Positions 12,735-24,673 of a stretch of DNA of 64,000 bases are shown in pieces. Position numbers and translations under genes: made by a program. Origin of the DNA: Ctenosaura bakeri (Eukaryota; Chordata; Lepidosauria; Squamata; Iguanidae); NCBI GenBank assembly GCA_948474755.1, contig CAOLHI010004268.1, positions 62,001 through 126,000 on the forward strand, given 5' to 3'. Under the pieces are notes generated by a model. It ran no database searches. It saw only the letters and a list, made by a program, of their open reading frames with translations, and was not told the DNA's origin. Numbering within the stretch: the stretch's first letter is position 1; the number at the start of each line of letters is the position of its first letter.

Positions 12735-13244
12735 AGCTTTGGCCCTTTCCGCGCGAGGAAGTGAAAATAGGCCAAGACGTCCTGTCATGGAGGTCATCCA
12801 CACCTTGGATCGGACTAGGTTTGGACTATTTACCTTAATTCCACACCTAAGTCTGATCCAAAAAACCCCCAAGTGGTCCTCCAGCGCACTAAGTGAAGAT
12901 AGGGAAAATCTGGTCTTTCAATCTTCTGGAGCGCGCCATTTCATTCCTGCTATCTTGTGCATATGTGCAGGTTCACACCAATGCAAGCCTGCAATCAGCG
13001 TTGGGTGAGCTGTGGGCATCATCAGCATCAGCGGTTGGTCCGGACTCACGAAGAACAGGAAGCCACCATTTTCAGCCTCAACAGTGCAGATCTATGGACC
13101 TCACACTGCTCCAATTTGCCCTGCAACAAACAGAGTAGCCCTGCAGAAGGGCTTAAGGGAAAGTCCATATTGCTTCGAAGAGAGAAGAACCAGTAGGTAA
13201 CGGCATGAAGCGATTCACTTGCCTCGTGCGGAAAGGGCCTTTGT
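12735..13244 (+). mobile_element. MITE family 2, copy A (about 0.5 kb)
   Basis: Non-autonomous element with terminal inverted repeats: left end GGCCCTTTCCGCGCGAGGAA at 12741, right end CTCGTGCGGAAAGGGCC ending near 13239. Flanks AGCTTTGG and GCCTTTGT agree at 5 of 8 positions, compatible with a decayed 8-bp target duplication. The interior is GC-richer than its surroundings (CAAGTGGTCCTCCAGCGC, GAAGCCACCATTTTCAGCC) and aligns with copies at 25.8, 51.0 and 62.8 kb. Several overlapping open frames exist but share no protein family, and no transposase is seen. Confidence 0.8.
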
Positions 13245-14190
13245 TACCCCAAACGTAGGTGCCACAAAAGTCATCCTGCAATGCCAAATACCTCTTTCAA
13301 AAAGTGGGGAGTTAATTAGCTCAAAATCAGGAGGCTGTGAGAAGGGGGCAACTTAACGAGATTTTTCCTACCAGTGTTTACAGGCACACACAGGAAAAGA
13401 ACCAGCCAGAGATTAAAAAGTAAGCTTAAAAATGTGTTTTTCTAGGGGGGAATTTGCTCATGCATGCACAAAAGATACACACAATCACATATTCACACAA
13501 GAGCTAACTGAAAGAGAAAGGAAGGAAAAATTATAGAGAGGCTGAGGGGTTTGGGGGGATTTATTATTACCAGTCCAGAAGAGTATTGAAGAGTAAAAAT
13601 GTGTTTTGACTTAGGTAGGACCTAAGAACAGTTCTCATTCAGGAGCCAGACAGAGTGGTGGGATGACTTTTGAGAGACTGCACTGAGCATCCTGAAATCA
13701 GGAGTAGTTGGACCTGAAAATAGCCTGTGGCAGTGCAGTTTCCAGATGCAAGACAAAGGGAACCTGTTGTGGACAATGGGCCTTTTGCCTGTTGGTGGGC
13801 TTAGTGCTTTGATTGACAAAGATATGATGGATGTTGTAATAGCTGTCTATTGTGGGTGCTGCAAGGAAAGAGGAAAGAATCCAGGTGTACAAGGGATGGA
13901 TATCTGTCAATCAGTGTTCTGGTGGTCTCCTCATAGTTGGATTTCCTGGAAAATTCCAGCTTCTATTTAAGCCTATTATCCACAGGAATGGTGTGTATTT
14001 GGCTGACAAATGACTCAGTCTTACCTGAAGGAAATTTTGAGTTGACCTATCCTTCTCACATTTACAGTCAAATTCTTTTCCTCACTCGGTTTGACCCCTC
14101 TGTCACCTCTCAGGCTTGAATTTGATATCAGAGCCAATAAAATGTGTTGCCAATTACATATGATTCCAATTTGGTATGGTGCCCATCCAA
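13242..14190 (-). mobile_element. Old solo LTR, family B, copy 1
   Basis: Diverged copy of the LTR at 37132-38049. Matching blocks run in the same order: TGTTACCCCAAACGTAGGTG at the start, AGTTAATTAGCTCAAAATC, GGGGGCAACTTAACGAGAT, CAGCCAGAGATTAAAA, AGCTAACTGAAAGA, and near the end TTGCCAATTACATATGATTCC. The right terminus is eroded. Reverse orientation is inferred from better-preserved copies. The left terminus directly abuts MITE copy A. Confidence 0.6.
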
Positions 14191-15229
14191 ACCATACAAA
14201 TATCAGGGACCTCCAAAGCAAGGCCTTACAGCTTAGACTATTTTGTTTAGGGCTCTGAGCTTGAGGCAGAGATTAGCATGTTCAGACTTCCTGAAATGGA
14301 CTAGCCAGGGACAAGCTATTTTTTTTTTACTTATTTCTACGGTTTGGGGTTGCCTGCCCATGAAATATGGACCGTGCACCGTACTATGTAGTCCTGCTGC
14401 AGATTAATTCAAATGGTAAAGTGGCCTTTAGTTTACCCATATATTTGTGTGCTTGTCTCTTTTTTCTGACAGGTTGGGCAAATTATTGTTCTTCACACAA
14501 ATCAAAATCACTGAGAGCCCCCTTCCTCACCTTGCCATCATTCTGTGGCCTAAAAATTATAAACAGTTGTTCCAGTGAAAATAATCTGTGACTGAAAACA
14601 AGTCTGTAAAGATAGATTTGCCATTGTGATGTAGGGATTACTAGTCCAACTTTCCCAATTAGCACAAAACAAGTTGGTCTTGTAGCATTAATATGTCCAA
14701 AATAACACTGTAATTCAGTATTAATTGTCAGGATCAGTGGAACAGACTGATGCCAGCAATTACATCTTTCTTTATAGAAATCTCAGTTTAGAACGTTGAT
14801 GGGGCTCCCATTGTCTCCCATCCAGTTGCTGATTTGTCTCACACCAGTTAAAATGTGACGAAGGAAGAATATTGTGGGACCCCAGATTAATTCTAGTCTA
14901 TTGGATTAGATTAGATTTTTTTTTTCAGTTCTAGCATACTAGAATCTAGAGTACGAGAAACCCAATTTTATTCAAGCTGTTTTTCAAAGTCCTTTGAGAT
15001 GACATGAAAGATCTCCTTAGGGCTCCATCTGATTCTTCTTTGGTTGAAATTGCTGTTGTAAAACCACATTCTCACTTCTTTAAATGTTGCTGGACCCTTC
15101 GAGAATCTAGCAGTTGCATGCATCCAGGAATGGAATAAATAATTTACCCCTCCCCTCCACCCTCCACAAAAACCCAATAAGGAAGAATAAAACATTAGCA
15201 AGAATTTTTCAGTTTTTTACCTAGTATTT
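14191..15229. other. Unassigned intergenic DNA
   Basis: No gene or repeat recognised. Confidence 0.4.
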
Positions 15230-15630
15230 GCACATCCCAAAATATTTCAGAAAAATATTCTGCACACACATGTGTGTGTGGTGTGTGTGTGTGTGTGTGA
15301 AAATTGTGGAGTTTATGCAAAACCATGGTTTCCAGGTAGTTTAAACAAAAATCTTGCACAAAAATGCAGCAATCTCGCATTAAAAGTAACCATGGTTTTC
15401 TTTGCATAAGATTGCTGTTTATGCCAAAACCAGCAATCTTTAATGAAAAAACACATGTGGCTGCCTAAAAATACTGTATCATTTTTGTAAAACCTCACAG
15501 TTCTCATATAAGAAGCCCATGTGTATTTCTGTGCAGAATTATTTTCAGAAACACTTCCAGATGTGTGAATACTGTTTGAGAATTGTGCAGAAACATTAGG
15601 GATTTTTTATTTCTGCATCAGGGAGAAAAT
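15230..15630. repeat. TGTGCAGAA-motif-rich repeat region with (GT)n
   Basis: Carries repeated words TTCTGCACA, TGTGCAGAA, TTTCTGTGCAG and CAGCAATCTT in both orientations, like the foldback element at 4885-5212, plus a (TG)n tract at 15270-15299. It is probably a decayed relative, but ends are not defined. Confidence 0.35.
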
Positions 15631-15922
15631 GGTGGAAATTATTCATACTTACTTGTGAGAATAAAATACAGCCCTCTCTGCACATTCATGGGTTTGACCT
15701 TTATGAATTTGATGATTCGCTTAACATGTGGAATTAAGGTTAAAAAAGGAATAATGAAAGAGAATGATTTTGAAGTAATATGGAAGATATTTGTGGAAAA
15801 GATTTTAATAAACGAGGAATGTGTCATACCTCCTGTCATACTGGAATTTCATTTCCAGCCCTCCCCAAGTCAGATTTCCACCCTTGAGAGATCTGGAAAT
15901 TATCCCAGCACTATTAATTTTA
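15631..15922. other. Unassigned DNA
   Basis: No supported feature. A 149-codon open frame (15583-16032, forward) crosses this stretch and runs into the LTR; it has no recognisable domain and is treated as chance. Confidence 0.4.
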
Positions 15923-16651
15923 GCTGCCACCACCCACTAAATTCTGAATTGACTGAACAACACAGTGGGACTCTGCTCGGTAGATTGACAATCCTAAACT
16001 TAAGGACGTTCCCTCCCTCGCCCCCCGGGTGAAGAAGTTCTATCTAGCATTTAGCGTGGGGATGGAGAGGAAACAGAGGTTTTACAGAAAGTATTTATTC
16101 AAGGCATGCAAATAAACAAGGCAATCATACACATGAGAGGCTTCTTCCTCCCAGGCACGCTTAAGTTACAAGTAGTTACAAAAACAGATATCAAAAACAC
16201 AGATACATTCTTTAGATCAGCCAGCCTCCAAAATAATAAAAAGCCCTAACGCGGCTAACTACCTTATTCTAGTTACTCACATTGGTTCACAGGCTTAGAT
16301 GTTCTAAGAGGAATGAAGCCAGGAGGCGAGGCCTGCGGCCTGCAGCCTACTACTGGCCCAGAACCCATCTCCAGGAGGTTCCTTTGTTGTCTCTTTGTTA
16401 TCCCTTTGTTTTCTCTCTGCCACATGGCCTACCAAGGAGTTTTATAACTTCTCCTTGGAAGCATCTCGAAGCATCCCGAAGATGCTCACCTCTTTCCTTT
16501 TTGATTGGTCAATTCTCACCCTGTGACCTATGATGTTGACCCACAATAAAATGTAATCTAATCCCAACACCTCATTAAACCTTGGTTTACCTGAAGAGGG
16601 AAGTATCCCCCTTTTAGCCAAGTCTAGATAATGGGAAGCCCCATTATCACA
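15923..16651 (-). mobile_element. LTR, family A, copy 1
   Basis: Long terminal repeat read on the reverse strand: starts TGTGATAATGGGGCTTCCC at 16651, has a CCAAT-type box (plus-strand TTGATTGGTCAA near 16501), a TATA-like box (TTATAAAACTCC read on minus, near 16440-16454) and a polyadenylation signal (GAATAAATACTTTC, near 16088-16100). The 3' end is placed at the shared GGGTGGTGGCA-GC block at about 15923-15935, giving TG..CA ends. No clean target duplication is visible. A second copy sits at 23090-23786; flanks look slightly similar in both, so boundaries are approximate. No gag-pol is attached. Confidence 0.65.
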
Positions 16652-17099
16652 CCTCCACAGGAAGAACTACAATTTTGGAAGGTGGAGTACTCTGAAATAT
16701 AATTGGCTCTGGGGATGGGTTCACATATAGGGTTATTAGTAATGATAGGTTTAGTAATAATAATATATTTAGTAAGAGGTTAAATTTAGTTGAAAATGAT
16801 AGAAATAAGAATGAAATTATTAATAGTATATTTTCCTAAATTTTAATTATGAGAATAAATAATAATAATGGATATAATGTAAATGACATTTAGATACATG
16901 TTCAACAAAAAAATATAGAAGCAGTATGATTTATAATATGTGGAATATGTATATTAAGTTAATAGATTGGGAGAAAAATAACAATGTAAGCATTTTTTCT
17001 GTTACAAACTCTCTTTTTTCACTTTTATCTTTATCATGTTCTGTTTTTTCTTTTTTCTTCCCCCCCCCTTTCATAATCAAATTAAAAAAAATTAAAAAA
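16652..17099. other. Unassigned AT-rich DNA
   Basis: Very AT-rich (about 16740-16970 is almost all A and T with TAATAATA words) followed by pyrimidine-rich sequence near 17041-17070. No gene. Confidence 0.45.
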
Positions 17100-17517
17100 A
17101 TGAATTTGATTATTCCCAGGGCACCCATACCTCCCACCTTTCTTCTTCCCCATTCCCTTACCTTTTACCTTGTACATGCTCACAATGATGGGGCCAGAGG
17201 CAAGGAGGTGGGAGGTGGAACTCTGAAGTGCAGAGGGAAAGTATGTGCTGCCTCCCTTCCCCTCAATTCCCTTGCCTTTTGCCTCAGCACAGGTTTCTTC
17301 TGCCCTCCAGAGCTCTCTCCTTCCATTTCCTTGCCTCTGGACCCAACTCAGAGAAGAAAAGCTCATGTGCCAGGACACAAGGTAAGGGAATGGGAGGAGG
17401 AGCCCTAGGAGGAAATGGAAAGGAGATCATGGGGAGAGGAGAGACTTATTTGCAATTTTCCCACTTTCATGAGGATTCTGCACTCAAAACCCTTGCAAAT
17501 GTGGAGGGACAATTGTA
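17100..17517 (-). mobile_element. Tigger/mariner-like MITE remnant
   Basis: The reverse complement of the right end reads CAATTGTCCCTCCACATTTG then CAAGGGTTTTGAGTGCAGA and GAAAGTGGGAAAATTGCAAA, the pattern of pogo/Tigger-type terminal inverted repeats common in reptile genomes. The left terminus is not recognisable, so only the right end is firm. Interior is C/T- and G/A-rich with no transposase. Confidence 0.45.
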
Positions 17518-17722
17518 GCTGAACAGTAACATCCCTACACCTGTATAGTGTGGGCTTTTGCAGTGACCACCTAGCTCATGAGTGCCATAGCATATCCCAC
17601 TTGTTTTTCAAGAATATTGCTTCCCACATTAGATATTATAATCAGTAATGGCTATTGATCAAAAGATATATTATAAACTTCATCCTGTCTCCTTTAAAAA
17701 TGTATGTTTTGCTTGGCATACT
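17518..17722. other. Unassigned DNA
   Basis: Short unassigned spacer. Confidence 0.4.
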
Positions 17723-17972
17723 CAGAAGGAAGAGCCAGCATGATGTAATATTTTGAGTGTTGGACTACAACTCTGGAGACTCAGATTTGAATCCCCACAA
17801 GACCATGGAAATCCAGTGGGTGACCTTGGGCAAGTTATACTCTCACAGTAGAAGGCAAGGGCAAACTCTTTCTGAACAAGTCTTGCTAAGAAAACTCAAT
17901 GATAAGTTCACTTTGGGGTTGCCATAAGTCAAAATGGACTTGAAGGCATACAACAACCAATACCCAGAAGGA
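17723..17972 (+). mobile_element. Sauria-type tRNA-derived SINE with 8-bp TSD
   Basis: Near full-length SINE. The tRNA-like head (from 17732) reads GAGCCAGCATGATGTAATA and keeps a B-box-like TTTGAATCCCC; next come CCAGTGGGTGACCTTGGGCA, AAGGCAAGGGCAAACTC and the tail TTGCCATAAGTCAAAATGGA, CTTGAAGGCATACAACAAC. It is flanked by the 8-bp direct repeat CAGAAGGA at 17723-17730 and 17965-17972. This family takes its 3' end from a Bov-B-type LINE (established for Sauria SINEs). It transcribes rightward by its head-to-tail orientation. Confidence 0.88.
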
Positions 17973-18122
17973 TTTATTGGCTGTCTGGAGTACTCTGCTA
18001 CAAATAATGTTAACATGGATGAGAAAATATACAGTTTGCAAACTATCACCAGGGACCAAGTAGGAAAGAATAAGTGAGAGATGTAAGCGTAAAAAATAAT
18101 GGCTAAGCACAAGCACATACTG

Positions 18123-18149
18123 ATCTCTCTCTCTCTCTCTCTCTCTCTG
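18123..18149. repeat. (CT)n microsatellite
   Basis: About thirteen CT dinucleotides in a row. Confidence 0.95.
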
Positions 18150-18157
18150 TCAATTCA

Positions 18158-18292
18158 AGACTTGGAAATTTGTGGTCCTCCAGATGTTGTTGGATTGCAG
18201 TTCTCTATCAGCCCAAGCCAGCATAGCCAATGGTGAGCTTGGTTGGGGAAATCACAGCTCAGCTATTGAAGGGGCACAAATTGCCACTTCCA
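18158..18292. repeat. Foldback dispersed repeat, family 3, copy at 18.2 kb
   Basis: Best-preserved copy of this repeat: CCTCCAGATGTTGTTGGATT, GCAGTTCTCTATCAGCCC, AAGCCAGCATAGCCAATGGT, then an inverted, more decayed right arm (GGGGAAATCACAGC, GGGGCACAAATTGCC). Palindromic design without coding sequence. Confidence 0.6.
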
Positions 18293-19706
18293 TTGAAATT
18301 TATGGTTGCCAATGCATAAACTAGGTTTCACAAAATTTACAAGCAGTTGTGAGGACTGCAGTTGAAAGAAGAATATATAAATGAATGCATTGCTATGAAA
18401 CCCCATGAGAAATTGCACAGTATTGCCTACACTCTAGGCACTTGCATTTTCAACATCATCAGGACCTCCCTTCTGGGCTCTCTGATCGATCAATAAATCT
18501 GAAGTAGGAACAGATGTGGGGAAGAGGTTGCACATTCCCAAACTAGAATGATTAACATCTCAATGAATGCTGTAGAGTGAGATTGAATATAACTGAATCC
18601 ATCCACAAGGGAGAAACATCCATTGTGAAAATGCAAAAAGAATAAAATTAAAGCTTGAATAAAATATTTCTGAACAGATGAAGCAATTGCAATGAGCATT
18701 TGTGTTTTCGAGACTAGAGCTGGGCAACATTTCTCAAGACATTTTTTTAAATCTGAATATTACAGCCCTCTTCCTATTTGGGATATATTATTGAAGAGGG
18801 AAATTGGTTCAGCTACTTCTCCATGCAGTCCTCCTCTCTTATATCATTATTTCCTTCACCTGCCTGTGTGTATTACCAATATAGTTCCCTTTAGCATTAA
18901 CCAAGTCAAAATTTCTTGAAAATTTCTTTCTTGGCCCTCCCTCAGATTGAATTCTGTCCCAGAATTCTATTCTATATTAGAAGATATTCAGTGAAATCTC
19001 TTCCAGACCATTTTGCCACAAAGATTGAGAATAAAGATTTATTTTTTTTCTCCAGTCCTAGGTATAATCTGAAAGTCCATTGCACATCTAGCTGGAAGAA
19101 AGCAGCAAAACACAAGGAAGTTGCATATCTAAGGCCACAATTTCATTAAATGCTTACACTGATTTGCAGAGGAACTCAACTGTGGGCAGGTGCTGATGTT
19201 TGCAGTGGCTCCAGTTTCAGTCCATGTACTATAGTTTGCAACAAGCTGACCATATCGAGGGAAGATGGTCCCAAATTAATGCCTATAAAGCACCAAGATT
19301 TAAAAAAAAAAAAGGAGGGGGATATTTTTTGGCTTCAGATCCAAAATCTCCAAGTTTGTTCCCCATTCTGGCACATAGTATAATGCAAGACATGGGGGGA
19401 AAATTCCCAACTCCTCAGCAAACATTTAGCTTCCAAAGAAGAGTGTAATTCCTAACTTACTCTGACATGACCAGCATAACCCTGCACTGACAATTCATGA
19501 GGGCAGAGTCAAGAAGAAAAGAATAACCTGGGGTGGAGCCAGAGTATACACTAAAAAAATCCCACCTTTTACACCCTATGTTATGATACCATTCTTTGGT
19601 GGCTACCTCAGTGTAGGCAGAACCCAGCCTTGCTCTACAAATAACCAGGCATCAAAAAAGACACAGGGCAACATTTGTCTGCTTTAAGGCTTAGTAAGAT
19701 AAAACG
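18293..19706. other. Unassigned intergenic DNA
   Basis: No recognisable gene or repeat; scattered short open frames only. Confidence 0.45.
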
Positions 19707-19811
19707 GAGAGCCAGAGTGGTGTAATGGTTTGAATCCTAGGCTATGACTCCGGAGAGCAGGGTTCAAATCTGTGTTTGGCCATAGAAACCCACTGGGTGA
19801 CCTTGGACAAA
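19707..19811 (+). mobile_element. Sauria-type SINE, 5' part only
   Basis: tRNA-like head GAGAGCCAGAGTGGTGTAAT, GGTTTGAATCCTAGGCTATG, a B-box-like GGGTTCAAATC and CACTGGGTGACCTTGG, after which the homology stops. The LINE-like tail is absent. Confidence 0.8.
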
Positions 19812-20250
19812 GAGAAAGAAGATGGGCCTTCAACCACTTTGGCCATTCTCAGTTTGCTTTCACCACACTTATCTCTGCCGTATGGTCTTAAAAGGTTGCA
19901 TGTGAATGAATGTGGCTCCTAGGCTGCAAAATATTCCCCACTCCCACTTTAGAGATTTTGTGGATTGCAGCAAGGCACAGAATCTTATCTGCTACAGTTT
20001 CCTCCATTCCATTTGAAACATGCTTTCATCAGTAGATGATTTGCTCTTCTCTCTCACTTTTTAGAAAGGCTGAAAATACCTTTTTGGCTGAGCAAGGGTT
20101 AGTTTATTTGGCTGCTTATATTGCTGCTGCTTTGTTTACTGTTTGTTGCAGTCTTTATGCTTTAACTTGTTTAATTGGTTTTGATCCTCATTTTAATTGT
20201 AATTTAATCTGATTATCACCTTGCAATGCAACAATGTGTGTGAATGTGTG

Positions 20251-20288
<38 letters not shown>

Positions 20289-23089
20289 GTTTTTCTTAAT
20301 GAGAATACAGAACAGGAAGGAAGGAAAGGAGAGAGTGAGAGTATTTACATGTTTCTCAGCAGAGAAGAGATGCCATGAACAAGTTTTTCAGTTTATTATG
20401 GGTCATTTTCTTTTTTTGGCAAGAACCCAGGGACATAAACTATGAAAACTTCCATTTTGTGATGAGCAATGCAATTTGAGAAGTGACATTTTCACAGATT
20501 GGGCACATTATGATTGAGGTGTAACCTGGAGGAAGAATGAAATTAAAGACCTCCTCCGTATCTTGGGACAAGCAAAAAGTCTACCATGAACTGCAAGTGA
20601 GGTACTGAAATTAGGTAATTATGAAGAGATTGTACATGAAATTATTATACTAAATACAAGTGGTCTCTGAAAGAACAGCACACTGAAGCAAAATTTATGA
20701 GAAATTAATGCTCCATGTGTATATGGCAGAGAGTTTAGCTTACTTTACAACATTATTTCTACTGCTGCTAGATCCTGCCCGGTATATACAAAACAGGGAA
20801 ATAAGTCAAGTTATGGTTTCTTCATATTTTGGGAAGGGACTTTCTGTCTGAAATGATGGCAATTTTGAGCATAACAGCTCAAATAGGTCTGGTGTGTCAT
20901 ACATTCCCCACCCAAGCTTTAATTGGAGTTTCCTCACTTTTCCTCACACAGCACCATTTCCTGCCATGCAAGGTGGAGGCAAAGATCCACAAGTTCCATA
21001 ATAATAGTAACCACCAGCTTTGAGATCATGAAAATTATAAAAAGAGCATGAATCTAACAAAGCAATAATTCAAAACAATCAGGGCAGAGGTACTGTTCCA
21101 ATAGGTTGACACTGCCCACCTTCTTTTACTTGGAGAGGGGAGGTGAATGGATAGCCGCATCAAGGAGGACTAAGAGTAGGAACAGTGAATTCTTGAGCAT
21201 TAGCAATAGGTCATCAAGAGGGCATGAAGTCATGACACTATTTTGGATAATGTGACTGTGACTCAGGGACATAGAGTAACAAAGCTTTCTGGCTTTCTGT
21301 ATTACAGTTAGATATGTAACTTAGACTTACAGACCCATAACTGCTGTACATTCAATTTGTATAGTCTTATTCTAAGACTGCATAGATGCCTTCCCAGATC
21401 ATATTAGGAATCAGAAGTTGCATTGGTTAAAGGTGGTCTGTTCAGCTGCTGATCATGGCAAAAGGAAGATGATGTTACCAATTTCCTTCCACCAGCAAAC
21501 AAGACTGTGACAAACAGAAAGAGGATTCCTATCACAATTTATTGTTTCATTCTCAGTGGAAGGGAGGTGGAAACATCCCTTTCCTTACACACACACACAC
21601 ACACCACAGTTGGCAGTTGTATAGAGCTTTCACCCAGTGCAACTGCTGGCTCTTAAGGTGTGCTGAAAAGAGGGTCATGCCAGGAATTTTCATTTAGTAT
21701 ACATAACTAAGTAGCCAATGTAGAACATCAGTGAACGATTTTTAACAGTGACTGTTCAAACTGAGTTTCTATATAATGTTTCATCAGTTCACACAATGAG
21801 TCTCTTGAGGGCTAGGTAGCTTGCTATAAGAAAGTCTGTCTCTGTGAAGGATATATCCATAGCTTCAGCTGTGGATCACTCAGTAACTATATTAGGTGAT
21901 GTACATGCATACAAGCAGGGTCCCAATTCCCTAAACAATATACTAGTATGCTTGCATTCAGATATGCATTCAGAAAACACACTCTCCTTTAGTTCTTTAT
22001 CAATGTTGCCTACTGCTACCACAGCCACATTCTCTTTTAGGCTCTTTAAACTCTCCAGTTCATAACACAGCCCCGCACACTTTAAACAGCATGCATGTGT
22101 GCTGTATTTCCAATTCTCTGGGTTTATGAAAATCAATGCAATTATCTGTATATGTGAAATAAAATCTCTCTGAATCAATATCAGTAATGTGGAATTGAAA
22201 ACCTCTACCTCATATTATTTCCACCTTGCTCTCTTATTCTGCTGAGCTTTAGCTACATTCAATCAGATTTAGAACATCAGAAGCCTCACAGCTCGAGAGC
22301 TGAAAAAGGAAAATATTGTATATTGCCAAACCCCCAGCTCCCTGCTCACTTCTGTGTGTTCAACATGAACAGTTCATAATGTGAGTGCCCTTAACTCTAC
22401 TAAGATCATAATCGGATCCAAAGTAATTCCTTTGCTGTTTTATCACAACAACCATTTACAGTTGTCTCATCAATTCCATATCAGAGAAACTGCTTCCTTA
22501 GTTATAGATAATACCAAAAGAGATATTGTCAGTCCAACCAATGTTATCTGCATGGAGAAGGATTTCTGAATGCAAAGATGCCCTACCAGGAACACTTACG
22601 TCTGTTGCAGCACTGGGTGGGTGAGAAACAGCTGCAGTGTAAATACTAAGCTCCTACTGCAAATGTTCTTCACTTAATATGCAGCTCACACTTTGGGAGT
22701 CAGGCTTTGTTCTGATGATCATTTAATTGTATAGATAAGTACAGAGGAATACATTATGTGTCCAGGTGCACATATATATATAAGAAATACCAGCTTCACC
22801 CCTCTCATATACTGTCAGTAATCAGTACTGTATGGCACTGTTTTTGAATAGTGCTCATCTGCACTCTTTACTGATGCTAGGAACAAATATTGGAAAAAAT
22901 AGTTTTTGGTATTAGTTGATATCCTGTCATACAATGATAAGCCATAGCTGTGTACAAGTTGATCAGATGCTTAAGATACAGAACACAACCTTGGACTATT
23001 TTAATCATTCCTTCTGTGATAATGAAATGTAGAATTCCAGTATGTGAAACTGGAATGTACATTCCCGTACGTGATTAATATTAATCTTT
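19812..23089. other. Unassigned intergenic DNA with (GT)n
   Basis: No supported gene. (GT)n at about 20234-20285 with a single GC interruption, and (AC)n at 21590-21603. The open frame at 20221-20445 is the translated (GT)n tract. A 100-codon reverse frame at 21876-22178 has no features. Confidence 0.45.
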
Positions 23090-23786
23090 GCTGCCACCAC
23101 CCACTGAATTATGCATTACAGGACAGTTACAGTGGGACGCTGTCCCTCCCCCCCGTCCTCTGGATGGGGAGTTCTATCTAGCGTTGGTGTGGGAAGGAGA
23201 GAAACAGGGTCTTTTACAGAAAGTATTTATTCAAGGCATGCAAATGAACAAGGCAAATAACACACATGGGAAGGCTTCCCCCTCCCAGGCACGCTTAGTT
23301 ACAAGTAGTTACAAAAAGAACAGATATGAAAGCACAGATACATTCTTTAGATCAGCCAGCTCCAAAATAACAGAAAAGTCCCTAACACAACTAGATAACT
23401 AGTCCTAGTACTCACAGATGTTCATAGCTTAGATGTTCTACAAGGATGACACCAGGAGGTGAGGCCTACGGCCTGCAGCCTGCTACTGGTAGTTCCTTTG
23501 TTGTTTCTTTGTTGTCCCTTTGTTATCTCTCAGCCACATGGCCTCGCAAGAAGTTTTATAACTTCTCCTTGGAAGCATCTGGAAGCATCCTGAAGATGCT
23601 CACCTCTTTCCTTTTTGATTGGTCAAGTCTCACCCTATGACCTATGATGCTGACCCACATGACCTATGATGCTGACCCACACTAAAATGTAATCTAATCC
23701 CAACACCTCATTAATCCTTGGTTTACCTGAAGAGGGAAGTGTCCCCCTTTAGCTAAGTCTAGATAATGGGAAGCCCCATTATCACA
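23090..23786 (-). mobile_element. LTR, family A, copy 2
   Basis: Second copy of the LTR at 15923-16651, collinear and clearly similar by eye: AAGTATTTATTCAAGGCATG, CACGCTTAGTTACAAGTAG, TTTAGATCAGCCAGC, AACTTCTCCTTGGAAGCATC, and terminal CCCCATTATCACA. It lacks about 35 bp present near 15975-16010 in copy 1, and carries its own 22-bp tandem duplication of GACCTATGATGCTGACCCAC at about 23638-23681. Reverse-strand promoter and polyadenylation elements match copy 1. Confidence 0.7.
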
Positions 23787-24673
23787 CCTTCATCCCAGGA
23801 TCAGTTTCAATTTCTCTAGGGTTTTTTTTTCTCCGTTGCCCCTCCCAACTCTCTCACATAAGCACACAGTTTGAGCATTGTTTGAACAAAAAGACCTTCT
23901 GCTCTCTGTTCTGATCCCTTTATAACTTTGCGTTAGTCACCTGAGGCTGAATGCTGCATAATTGCTAATTGCCTACCTACCTCTTGCTGAGAGGAAGTAC
24001 ATTAAAACAAAACCACAACATCTTTGCTTTTTGGGGGAAAAAAGACAGTACATTTTGTAAAATCTTTTATCATTTTCATTTGCTCCTCTGTCCCCATCTG
24101 AACTCTGACTGGTGACACTGAAAATGGGGCAAGAGGACCAGAGCTTCAGCTGTTCTATCAAATGCAGAACTCCATTGTCATGCTAATTAGATTTTGCAAC
24201 ACGTGTGTTGGGACAATGATAGCAGTAGATCATGCCTGAAAAAAGTGGACCCAGAAAGTAAATTGAAAGTTTTCTCAGCACTAAGCTCAAGAAATTCAGC
24301 CTAGGGGTTGATTTAAATGTCATTTAAAAACAGGGATACTGGGTATCATTTTCTAATGGTAGATGAGACCAAAGGGGAAAGGGTAGGGCCAAAACTGCCA
24401 GCATAGTGCAGTTTTAAAGTTCTTACTGCCTGCCATTAATCAAAGTTTAGGATAATAGTTTTGAAATTTTAGAAGAGGGTGTGTTGAAAATTGGGGAATC
24501 ACTACATGGTGTAGGGCCATCTTTTGGAAGTCCAGAGGGCACCAGAAGAGCCACATTTAGCCCAGACCTCAGCCTATGAAGCCCCCCTAAGTCCTAGTTC
24601 ATGCCCTAGGAGGGGTTGTCCAGAGTTCAGAGGTAGTTTTACAGTATGGATAAAGTCACCCTAAAGGCACCAA
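23787..24673. other. Unassigned intergenic DNA
   Basis: No gene recognised. Confidence 0.4.

Noticed and set aside
15583..16032. 149-codon forward open frame
   Set aside because: No domain, signal or splice context, and its 3' part lies in LTR family A. Such frames are expected by chance in 64 kb.
16926..17408. 160-codon forward open frame, longest after CR1
   Set aside because: Low-complexity pyrimidine/proline-rich translation running through a Tigger-like MITE. The reverse strand is equally open. Not protein-like.
17732..17810. tRNA gene
   Set aside because: The A/B-box-like head is part of a SINE with a LINE-like tail and target duplication; no cloverleaf with intact acceptor stem was found.
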